A stretch of 50,907 nt of DNA from Zygnema cylindricum (Eukaryota > Streptophyta > Zygnematophyceae > Zygnematales > Zygnemataceae): assembly GCA_037447655.1 (NCBI GenBank), contig JBBHKE010001406.1:64001-114907 (forward strand), given 5' to 3'. Below are positions 42,051 through 50,907 of this stretch, piece after piece. Below the pieces are notes generated by a model. That model searched no databases, was not told the DNA's origin, and saw only the letters and a program-made list of their open reading frames with translations. The translations under genes were made by a program, and so were the position numbers. Position 1 is the stretch's first letter; each line of letters opens with the position of its first letter.

Positions 42051-43868
42051 TCGACTACAGAATTTAAGAAGCCTCTAGATAGTTGTTGACTAACCCACTT
42101 TCAATGGAAACCACTGTTGCCCAAGCAGACAAGCTAACAATCTGTCTGCACCTTGTGCAACATGGACTTGCCTGAGTCTGTAGAAAAAAGAATCCCTGAA
42201 AACGCCGAACCAGGCGATAAGTTATAGGGTGGCAAAGATGCCAATTTATACAAACTCTCAAAGAGAGAGAGAACCATCTACGTGATTTTCCTAAGTCCTA
42301 GTTCCCTCTTACAACCCTTATCAACTGACTGTACGAACCAATCAGAACACTGTACAGTACCGAAAAGTAGTACTGCCGATGGATTTTTTGTACGGCCATT
42401 GTACGACAAGGCTATTAAAGAGATGCGTGTCCACTTTTCAATCGTCCCTACGTTCCTCAGAATTCTTGCGACCGAATGTTATCTCTCCACGTAGCGCCAG
42501 GTCATGCCACGTCACAAAATACCAAAGTGACCATTCCGGGATCTCTTCCATGATGTGCGCCGTCAGATAGATTTTGGTATCTCATCTCAACTGTAAAAAT
42601 AAATGTCTACATTTCCATTAATCGGAATTACTACCGTACCATTGTTTAAATATATGTCTAACCCTATATACCCTAGCGAACTACTACGAAAGAGCAGTTA
42701 GAGTGAACGGCTACGCCATGCTCTACCAGTCGAAAGATTGAGTCCTGCCAGACGCTGTTGTTTTTGAAAGATTTAAGTCTCAGCAGATCTATAGGGACAG
42801 GCGCCGTCACTTGAAACACAATGCAAATTTTTTGAACTATATCGACACCAGCATTAGAACAACGTAGCTGCGACGCAGATGGAATAAGCGCAGCTGCGGC
42901 TATTTTTGATATTATCCGTACGGACGAACGCAGCTTGCGACGCAACAGGACAAACACAACTGCGGATATTTTGGTATATGACAATGCAGTTGCTACGCAA
43001 CAAGACAAACGCAGCTGCGGCTAACTTTTGTATGTGATAACGCAGCTGCTATGAAACTGCAGATATTTGAATATAATCAGGAATTGGACTGCGCTACTGC
43101 GGTTGATATGAATCAAGTCAACGAACGAGATTCACTAAGCCAAGCGACAAGTATTTGATCAAATCACTTGTATAGGACTCTTAGTCATATTGAGTGTACA
43201 GTGATAGATTAGTTTTAGCGTGATCAGGAGCACTTAGACCTTAGTGGCAGTTTAGTTCTTTTGGACGTATCTTTTAGGTACACTTGTATCGGCGGTACAA
43301 CATTGTGTAGTAGGAAAACTTAGTGAAGAGTATAAGACTTAGGACGTAGAACATTTTATGCATCCAGACTTCCAGACTGTGTAATCTGCAAACTGTTTTT
43401 GGGAAACTTCTGAGTTTCATATCTAGGTATATGTTGAATCAATTGAGCTAAAACTTTGGGAGTTGTCAGTCTTTGTGATATTCTATACTGTGGTATAGTT
43501 TGAATCAGTTTGGTTCATTGTATCAGATTTGGTGAGCTGTAGAAAACAGCTATTTGAAAGCATTCTTGATAAGCTTCTGTGTGTGAGATTATGTCTGCTT
43601 CCACTACTACTGCTGATGCTCCACCTACTCTAGTGGTCGTAGAACAACAGACGCAACCTTTTTGTTGAGAGTGACTTAGGTCACTCTTCAATCCTGCGTT
43701 GGTGGAGCGGAGGCAGCCATGGCTCCACTATTCTTTCTCTCTCCTTCAGTCACTACAACAATTATGGGGGATGGAGAGAGAAGGTGGAGGCAACTTCCTG
43801 CGCTTGTCACTGTTTTCTATCTATTTAGACCTAGAAAATACTATTAAAACCTTTAGTTAATTTCAACA
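42031..43868 (-). repeat. 5' LTR of element A, split by solo LTR D
   Basis: LTR parts are 42031-42755 and 43650-43868. GACGC is present on both sides of the insert (42751-42755 and 43650-43654), so one copy is the target duplication. Joined length without D is about 939 bp, against 1006 bp for the other LTR. Confidence 0.9.
42756..43649 (+). mobile_element. Solo LTR D inside the 5' LTR of element A
   Basis: 894 bp with TGTTGTT..AACAACA ends and a perfect GACGC duplication. Four degenerate copies of a GCAGCTGCGGATATTTTTG-like unit occupy about 42870-43070. No pol or second LTR is present. Near the right end an ATG (43591) opens a frame, MSASTTTADAPPTLVVVEQQ, that runs out of the LTR end and resembles a gag N-terminus. 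This sets the orientation as +. Confidence 0.82.
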
Positions 43869-44994
43869 AATGTTACACTATTTACCTTTGTTCGGGCATT
43901 CAATGGAGCCATGCCTAATCTCGTTACAATTGTAACAAGTCATCTGAGAGGTATCACGTTGATATGAGCCTCTCCCTGGGCCTTGTGACTTGCCTCCTCG
44001 TCCACGAGGTCCACCACTTCTTCCCCTAGATCCCCTAACAATATAAGCTCCTCTGCATCCTCCTCTTGATAACTTGGATAAGAGGACCCCTTGTTTTCCT
44101 CTTTCGGTGTTGCCTTCTCTTTCTTTGTACTCTTCACGTGATTGATAACTTATGCCATTTTCGATTTCTCTCGCCCCTTGATGACCTCCTTCGCTATCGC
44201 AAATTTGCTTGAAAGTCTCCTCATGATAACAAACAACCTCTATTTTTTTCTAGGAAAGTTATTAAGTGAGCAATGTTGTTCTATGATGACATTAAACCTT
44301 TTGACTTCATCATCAATGGACTCATTCTCCTTCATTCTAAACCTAATATACTCTTCAAAGAGATAATTTTCATTTGCCTCAAACCCTTTTCAAACGCATT
44401 TTGCAAAGCGGTACAACAATCAAAAGCTTTATTATGAGTTAGAAGAATTTCATGCATAGAACTAGCATAACTTTTTATTAATGCGGTGGAGGCTGCCATA
44501 TCTTTCTTTTCCCACTTATGTGCTCTGGCTGAATTCACAGAAGGATCTGGTCGTGTTTCTTCCCCGATGACGATATCCCAAAGTTTTTTCGGTGTGAACG
44601 CTCCTCGAATGTATCTCTTCAAAATTGCATAGTTGGAACCCGTGAAGACGATGGTCTTGTTAAACAATTTAAAATCATCATCTTCGCTCTCCTCCTCTTC
44701 CTTATAAAGTTTAGATTTCCCCTCTTTTTCTTTATTTTCTTATAGTTGTCTGAGTCTCCACTTACTCCTCCATCTCCATCATCTCCTTGTGTTTTGAGAA
44801 AATCTTGAAAGCGTTCAAATATTCCCTCGTCCATCTTCACATTTTTCTCCCCCCATTCGTCAAAATCATCGTATTGTGTCCTTGTAGTTCCTCCTCCACT
44901 AACTCCCCCACTAGCTCCTCCACTAGGATCGCCGAGGATTTCCCTTTTTCCACCATACCGGCAAGCATTGCCACTAACCTGCTCCAATACCAAT
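43869..44994 (-). pseudogene. Element B gag, degraded, cut by element A
   Basis: Minus strand from the primer-binding site (about 44994-44980). An acidic/glycine-rich N-terminal part (FDEWGEKNVKMDEGIFERFQ) is followed, after a shift, by FTGSNYAILKRYIRGAFTPK and LWDIVIGEETRPD (Copia gag/UBN2-like). Further shifts lead to a first zinc knuckle, CYNCNEIRHGSIEC (about 43930). Element A starts a few codons later, so the second knuckle is stranded on the far side at 36681. Confidence 0.85.
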
Positions 44995-45519
44995 TGAAAT
45001 ATAACAAACCAAACAAAATATACAATCAACAATAATGTTTGTCCAAAACATTCAATATATTAAGCACAAGGCGAATACAACTCCATTTTGTTTCTACCTT
45101 TTACTTCTGACCTTTCTATGCCTCCTTAATATGCTACGCCTCCAAAAGAAAAATCTACCACAAAGTCTCAACAAATATATATGTTACACTACCAAAAACG
45201 TGTAAGAGTCAACGTGTCGAAAACATACTACCGAAAAGAGCGAACGGACTTGAACTACACGGTACAACTAAAAAAGTCAACCACGAACCAACATGAATCA
45301 CACGGTACAACTAGAACTTACGTGAACCAAAACAACCAGACAATTTCCATGTCACTTCTATGGTACTACTCAAACTTACGTGAAAGGAATTGAAATGAAC
45401 AATCTCTTTCCGCGTCACTTCAAACATCTAGCAACGAAACTACTTCGTCGCTGGTCATTGCTGCTTTAGCTAGGAGGATGTCTCGTCGCTAAGTGAGTTC
45501 TCAATATTAAATCCTAACA
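44995..45519 (-). repeat. 5' LTR of element B
   Basis: 525 bp, TG..CA. Inward flank is the primer-binding site (TGGTATTGGAGC, minus strand). Confidence 0.9.
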
Positions 45520-45524
45520 ATAGC

Positions 45525-46230
45525 AAGTACCCAAGTACAAATTAACCAATCAGAAGCGGCGCGTGAAACGCCCTTCTGATGCAAAGTACCACGAAATCTT
45601 CAAAATACCACGACATCTTCAAAGTACCACGAAAGAGTACTACCCCAAAGACCACTACGTTCACTACGACACAAATCGTACAGTAACCTAGACCTGCCGT
45701 ACAAATAGTTAAATTGGACAACACACAAATTACACCAACACACAAAATCAACACTTAAACCAAGCGTACCATGATTGCTAAACTGACAACCAACGCAAAG
45801 TCAAATCTCACAATTATAAAACCTAACTATCCACCTCTCAATATAAACATCATTCAAACTTTATTTCACAAAGTGCTATGGAAAAATCCATCACGGTACA
45901 AAAGGGTTCAAAAAGAGGAAATATACGCTTAATGCTAAAGAATAGCCAAAGGAAACGAAGGTAAAGAAAACATGTGAAGACACCAAATCTAACGAAAATA
46001 ACCGCCAAAATTTAGCAAATTTACGAAAGATGACACTAAACAAAGGAAAAAACTATACAACCCTAAAAAACTAAACTCCACACCCTCGATGATCGTGGAT
46101 GTGGATTGGATCCCTTGGTGGAAGATCTAGGAGGCCCCGCTGGTCATCCTCCACCGTGCTCCGCCGTAGAAGGGCCGCAGCTTGCGCTCGTTGAAGAGCC
46201 ACTGATACTCGTTGACAGTAAATTGAAGAA
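45525..46230. other. No gene seen
   Basis: AT-rich sequence; the last ~150 bp may be the eroded 3' end of the non-LTR element that follows. A triplicated CAAAGTACCACGA-like unit lies at about 45580-45630. Confidence 0.4.
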
Positions 46231-47544
46231 CTAATGATACCCGTAGACGGTAAAACACGTCGAGAAGGCTCGGGGAGGGCTTCTTGGACCCCGGGTCTCA
46301 AATGTTTTCTTCGCACAATCGCGGAGGAAATTATCAAAAGACTTGTCCAAAGTACCAAAATTTTTTGCAGCAAATGGTACAAATTGGTTCGCCGGGTCTC
46401 GGTGAGCATAATATCTTTTCAAGAAGTTGTTGCGTCTCGAGCCCCCACACCCGTATGTACCGCCGCGCAAGAAGAAACGTGGGTCCCAGACAGATCTGTG
46501 AGGACCACATCACTCAAAGTCCTCCTAGCCCCATGAAGGAAAACCAAGTCAACTCAAGGACTTCTAAGGCCATTAGACTAGGAGCGAGGAGGTAGTATAT
46601 GAGAAACTTCGCGCCTCAGGGTGTATCCTGCGTCGGTACTAATCGCAGCAATGGAGTTGCGAACAAAATCATGCGCAACAGTAAGTTCACCGCCCCTAGA
46701 GCAACGGAGTAGATGAATCATGTCCGAGTCGATAGGTTGATTACAAACACAATGGGGTCGCCTAAGAAGTGCAGGGTGAGACAAACCCAAACGAAGACGT
46801 AAGGCAAATGTGAACTGGTCCGACGTTAGACGAAGGGTCAAAAAAATCAGCGTGGCTTGCAGCCACGCACCAGCCCCTGGACCAGAACACGAACGCAGTC
46901 AAGCACACGATTGAGCAGAAGGAAGCGCGTTTAAAAGGTTATGGAATTCAACGACAACCAATTGCTCATTTATATATTGTTGGAGATGAATGTTGTTGTC
47001 GGAAAAAAAAGCTTGAATGGGTGGAAGTTGGTTTCTGGCATCAGGTGGGAGGAGCGCACGTGCGGAGAGAAGAGTCTCATGAAAAGGAAAAAGGCTTTCC
47101 TCCACCTTAAGGACGACCTGGGCCAAAATTATAACATCATCGATGATAAATTGAGAGGTGTTGGTAGGTGCCACCAAAAACCAACTACCCAAATATGTTG
47201 TCGGAGCAACTCTAGCCACAAGAATCAAACCTAAGCCGCCATTGGAATTAGGGAGACTTGCTTGTTGGCGGGCAAACGAACCATCCGGCCGATCAAAAAT
47301 CCCATGTCCAACGAGGTGGTGGAGTACGCTAAAGAGTTTGTGGTCAAAGTCCTTAAGAGAAGACAAAAACGGAGTCGTTGGTAAGACAATCCGAGCAAGA
47401 TAAAGAGGACGTTGAGCAAAACAACGGGTGAGGATTGCAAAAGCCACTTGGGAGTTGCAGAGCTTGCCTCTCAATGTGGGAATTGTCAAACCGTAACTCA
47501 TCTCCAAAGTAACGGAAACAAATACGTGCGCTCAGCAAAGACAT
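46231..47544 (-). pseudogene. Non-LTR retrotransposon-like remnant, region downstream of the RT
   Basis: Minus strand. 47507-46899 encodes a post-RT thumb/linker-like region (IPTLRGKLCNSQVAFAILTR, LPNSNGGLGL, YLGSW). 46841-46578 has FTFALRLRLGLSHP, then a Cys/His cluster (CVCNQPIDSDMIHLLRC, HDFVRNSI). 46470-46231 has a further conserved block (HRDPANQFVPFAAKNFG, FDNFLRDCAKK). This order recurs at the C-terminal end of some non-LTR reverse transcriptases from many eukaryotes. The RT core is absent and frames are broken, so it is a truncated, dead copy, as expected of 5'-truncated insertions only if the left part is the 3' end. The clade assignment is not made. Confidence 0.65.
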
Positions 47545-48980
47545 AGTACCGTAATACTACGCTTTAATAACAACGTCAAGACTTTACTAAATAATGAACT
47601 AAAACAAAAACATGCTGAAACAACAAATTGACGTACGAAACAAAACAACGACTGTAAGACGTACGAAACAATAATATCTACACGTTATTTTTCCATAAAC
47701 TCCAAATCGAATAATTCTCCAACAGAATCATCGCAAATTTTAATCAGCTCCAAATGCTGTAGCCCCCTCTCAAACTTAACAACCATTGCGATTTTTTTTC
47801 TCAATCACCACTCAATATTCAACCGCAACTTAGCGCGTGAGAATTCACGTATACGCCACATGGCGCGTCTCCATTTGTACGGACAGTGTCAAAACCCTAG
47901 TTGTTCAAATCGCGCAATTTTTTCATTTTTTCCAGTTTCTATGTATTGTACGTGACTTTTGACAAAAACCGCACAAAAAAGTCTACTGTAAACCGAAACT
48001 GAAATTTACGGAAAACCTATAAACAATTTACGGTAACTGTACGGTTTTTTACGCCAATCGTACGGAATTTGCGAAAAGATACGATACACGTATTGGTACT
48101 TTCTGTTCTGTAAACTGAAACGGAATGAGCACGGATATGTACGGAATTTATCATACATGTACGGACAATTTCAAAAAGAGACGTTGCAGCGTCACACTAT
48201 TTGCGCGCCGTAAGTTGAAAATGTGTACGAACGTCTTCTTCAATTTTTTTCAAAGAAGCCGCCATGAAAACGAATGTTTAAGGAAGCTGCCATTAGTAAC
48301 GCCACGGAAGTAGATAGTGAAACTGCCGTTCAAGCCGTTGTCGAAACTCTGACTCTAACAAAAAATTCGAACCTGGGCCTTACATGTTACAATAGTAGAC
48401 TACTTACAAACTGCGGTACATGTATTTTTCTTTTTTTTTGATGTACGGAATTGTACGGAAATAAATTCATTAACGATTTTTAAGATTTTTTCAAATCGAC
48501 CTCTCCAGTTTCTACGTATTGTAAGCACGTTCGAATCGTGCTTAAAATGCATTTTGGACAACTATGGTCAAAACAAAACCTTACTGCCGCTCCAAAATAA
48601 AGCGTAACTGACCGCGAATAATAAAATCAAAGTGAAGTCTACGCCAAAAAATCCACGTCAAATAAAACAACACCGCGTCACAACCTGCATCATTGTTTCA
48701 AATAATCAAATAGTTTCGTCGTTTAACGAAACCATCCACGTCCACGTGGAACCCACAAAGTACGAAAATATCTCCGTACATAGATTGACAATAACTCATG
48801 ACGACGACCACAAAAAAAGGTAACCGCCAAAATGTCCGGCAGAGTGATATCCGGCAAACACCAAAGTACAAGAGGCATTAACGCACATGAGGCATGAGAC
48901 AGTCGTACATGAGGCGTAAATTTTCCCTAGCAAATTTTTTGAAATGTTTGTACGGATATGTCGGTACCCCTCACCGTTCG
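47545..48980. other. No gene seen; GTAC-rich AT-rich DNA
   Basis: Many GTACGGA and GTAC motifs, like the MITE-rich zone at 14-21 kb. Possibly eroded elements. No exon recognised. Confidence 0.35.
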
Positions 48981-49041
48981 ATAACTGATAACTATCAGTA
49001 TCGGTTTATCGCGATAGGTTTTTACCCGATACACAACACTA
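48981..49041. mobile_element. Isolated hAT-like right end
   Basis: Ends CGATACACAACACTA after ATCGCGATAGG and GATAACTGATAACTATC motifs. It is the inverse of the end at 8074. No partner with a matching target duplication was found nearby. Confidence 0.35.
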
Positions 49042-49154
49042 AAATTATTTAAATTAAAGACCACCACAGTGAACGTTTTTCGTATACATTTTGAAGAAGG
49101 ATGTTGAGTATTTTTTGTTGTTGTTGTTGTTATTACAAGCTTTAGAAAAATGAT

Positions 49155-49440
49155 TTGACTGGGACATTTGAGAAATTTGGGAAGATTTGGAAGATTTCGG
49201 AAACTTGGGAATATTGGGAAATTTTAAAAATTTGGAAAATTTGGGAAATTTGGGAAATTGGGGAGTTTTCTGTAGGAAATTCGGGAAATTTTGGAAATTT
49301 GGAACTTGGGAAATTTGGGAAATTGACGGAATTTGGGGAATTTCAGAAAACGGAGAAGTTGGGGAAATTTGGTAAATTGGGGAAATTGGGGAAATTTTGG
49401 AAATTTGGGAAATTCGAAAAATTTGACAGATTTGGAGGAT
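49155..49440. repeat. Minisatellite, core GGGAAATTTGG
   Basis: Tandem degenerate units of about 11-17 bp (GGGAAATT, TTTGGAAATT). A (GTT)n run lies just before at 49118-49132, and (AATA/AATG)n and GA-rich stretches follow to about 49660. Confidence 0.9.
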
Positions 49441-49739
49441 GCTGGTCATAAGGTGCATTGAATAAATAAATAAATGAATGAATAACAGAAGGAGGAAGGA
49501 GAAAGGAGGAAGGAGAAAGGATGAAAGAGGGAGAAGGAAGGAAGGGGAAACCTCAAGGTCATGCAGGAGGGCACGACGCGAGAGGAGGGGGGGGGGGAGG
49601 GGAGAGAAGGAAGGCAAAACGTAGATAAAGGGCAGGGAAGGGGGGGGGAGGAGGGTGAGGGTTTCTTTTGAATGAGGGGATTTCATTCACGTGGGAGGGG
49701 GATTCAATGTCCCTTTTTTTTTTGCTAAGTTTTGGAAAA

Positions 49740-50780
49740 TGGAATCTTCAACTGTTTAATGAAAATATGGATCTATATGTATATTATGTTATGTATGTAA
49801 CATATTATTTTTATATATGATTATTAATTATATGATGTATATATATTTTGATTATATATATATAAAAAAGACTGATTCTCACACCACCCTCCTTCCTCGC
49901 CTCCCTTCTTATCCCTTCATGTCTTTACTTGACACTCGTTTATCTGTTAAGGTATTTATACATTTAGTTTTTTGTAACATGTTTTTTTATCTCCTATCCA
50001 TCTCTGAGGGGAGGGGAGGGGAGAGGAGGGGAGGAGAAGAGGAGGGCATGGGATGAGGGGGATGAGGGACGAATGAGGGGGGGATGAGGCGGGGATAAGT
50101 TGGGATGAGGGGGCTCAGTGGGGGGTTGCAGGGAGAGGAGCGGAAGGGCAGGGTGTTTCCCTCAAACTCAGGCTAGGGGCAGAACGCCCCTTCTTCTAAA
50201 GGGAGGGAGAGTGGCGATAGGCAATTGACAGGGAGGAAGAGGAACCCTCTGTGAAGACCTTCTTCCTCTCCCTCTCCCTCTCTCCCTCTGCCTCTGCCTC
50301 TGCCTTTCCCTCTCCTCCCCTCTCCCTCTCCCTCTCCCTCTCCCACTCCCTCTCCCTCTCCCTCCCTCTCAGCACCTGCCTCCCTCTCCCTCTCTGCCTC
50401 TGCCCCTCCATCCCCCTCTCCTCCTCTCCCTTCCCTCTCCTTCCCGATCCCTCTCCATCTCCTTCTGCCTTTGCCTCTCCCTCTACCTCCTCCTTTTCCT
50501 CTCTCTATTCATTTCCATCTCCCTTTGCCTCTACCTCTCCCTCTACCTCTCCTTCTCCCTTTGTTTCTTCGTGCGCCTGTCCTCCCTCCCTGTTCCTCCA
50601 TCTCCCATAGCTTTTGGGTTCTTTTGGATGTTTGTCTCTCTCTCGTCTCTTTTCCTCTCTTGTCCTCATTCTGTGCCCTGTGTCCTCTATTCTCCTCTCT
50701 TGTCACCTTGTCCTCTCTCTCTATCTTCCTCTCTCTCTCTCTCTCTCCCTCTCTCTCTCTCTCTCTTTTGTATTTATTAA
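49740..50780. repeat. Composite low-complexity repeat, copy 2
   Basis: Same order as 6961-7713: AT-rich, then GA/GGGATGAGG-rich (about 50008-50130), a conserved core (about 50195-50262, with CCCTCTGTGAAGACCTTC), then a long CT-rich tract. The T-rich run at 50839-50907 closes the window. Confidence 0.7.
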
Positions 50781-50907
50781 TTCTGTCCTCTCTATCTGAT
50801 TGTTTTCCTACCAGACTCTGGATATCAGTCGAAGCTGTTTTTTTTTTTTTTTTTCGTTTTTTTTTTGTTTTTTTTTTGGTTACAAAACAAATTATTTTTT
50901 TTTTTTT

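Larger units (their letters stand above)
36682..43868 (-). mobile_element. Copia LTR retrotransposon A, inserted in element B
   Basis: Bounded by a perfect 5-bp duplication AATGT (36677-36681 and 43869-43873). The LTRs, read on the minus strand, begin TGTTGAAATTAAC and end GAATTGCA or GAATTCCA. The 3' LTR is 36682-37687. The 5' LTR is 42031-43868 minus the D insert at 42756-43649. A purine tract (AAGGGGAG, minus) touches the 3' LTR at 37688. The primer-binding site is GGTTATGGGACC (42030-42019, minus), matching the anticodon-arm region of initiator tRNA-Met and not the tRNA 3' end. The target was the zinc-knuckle region of B. Confidence 0.93.
32540..45519 (-). mobile_element. Copia LTR retrotransposon B (host of the nested elements)
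   Basis: Minus-strand element, about 13 kb including inserts and about 5.8 kb without them. The LTRs at 32540-33064 and 44995-45519 are both 525 bp and roughly 88% alike by eye. The flanks CTAGC and ATAGC share TAGC, a probable 5-bp duplication with one change. Next to the 5' LTR (minus strand) is a primer-binding site TGGTATTGGAGC, close to the usual plant initiator-Met form. Next to the 3' LTR is a polypurine tract (reverse complement of TTCCCCCTCTTA at 33065). Domain order gag, protease, integrase, RT, RNase H is Copia. Many stops and shifts make it inactive. Confidence 0.92.

Noticed and set aside
49054-49686. 210-residue minus-strand frame rich in Phe-Pro-Lys and Ile-Ser-Gln repeats
   Set aside because: It follows the GGGAAATTTGG minisatellite and GA-rich DNA exactly; no splice or domain evidence.

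Overview
The window is eukaryotic nuclear DNA: genes are cut into short exons with canonical GT..AG introns, base composition is AT-rich, and most of the sequence is transposon and satellite material. The ferric reductase found here is of the plant FRO type and the LTR elements are Copia-type, so I infer a green-lineage (streptophyte-like) host. Nothing in the sequence fixes the species. Only two host genes can be supported, both on the + strand.

Layout, left to right. At 1-3.6 kb lie the 3' exons of a secreted-type EGF-plus-LysM protein gene; its 5' end is not visible. From 3.6 to 11.9 kb there is no host gene: a CACATTCATGT minisatellite, a non-autonomous hAT-like element with perfect 8-bp target duplications (5103-6380) that carries a nested MITE, a purine/pyrimidine composite repeat, an AT-rich ~112-bp tandem array, a broken hAT transposase (minus strand) and a GACCAAAA minisatellite. 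At 11.9-13.8 kb sits a detached duplicate of the last exon and 3' flank of a FRO gene. From 14 to 21 kb is a MITE zone: a hAT-like element, two inverted copies of one MITE family (called M1 here), a long palindrome with an M1 copy near its centre, a PIF/Harbinger-like element, a third hAT-like element and a foldback.

From 22.3 to 28.9 kb lies a FRO-type ferric-chelate reductase/NADPH-oxidase-like gene. Eleven exons keep consistent splice phase and carry the heme, FAD and NAD(P) motifs; the exon 5/6 region is damaged by an inserted SINE-like sequence and a 4-bp duplication. The 3' end of the gene (28.1-30.1 kb) is the partner of the 11.9-13.8 kb duplicate.

From 32.5 to 45.5 kb is a three-level nest of LTR retrotransposons. 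Copia element B (32540-45519, minus strand) is interrupted inside its gag zinc-knuckle region by Copia element A (36682-43868, minus strand). A's 5' LTR is in turn interrupted by a solo LTR, D (42756-43649, + strand). Exact 5-bp target duplications (AATGT for A, GACGC for D) fix the boundaries of A and D. In both A and D an ATG opens a frame inside the LTR close to its end. A degraded non-LTR retrotransposon 3' part lies at 46.2-47.5 kb, and 49-50.9 kb is satellite and low-complexity DNA. No CRISPR array, rRNA or intact tRNA gene was seen.
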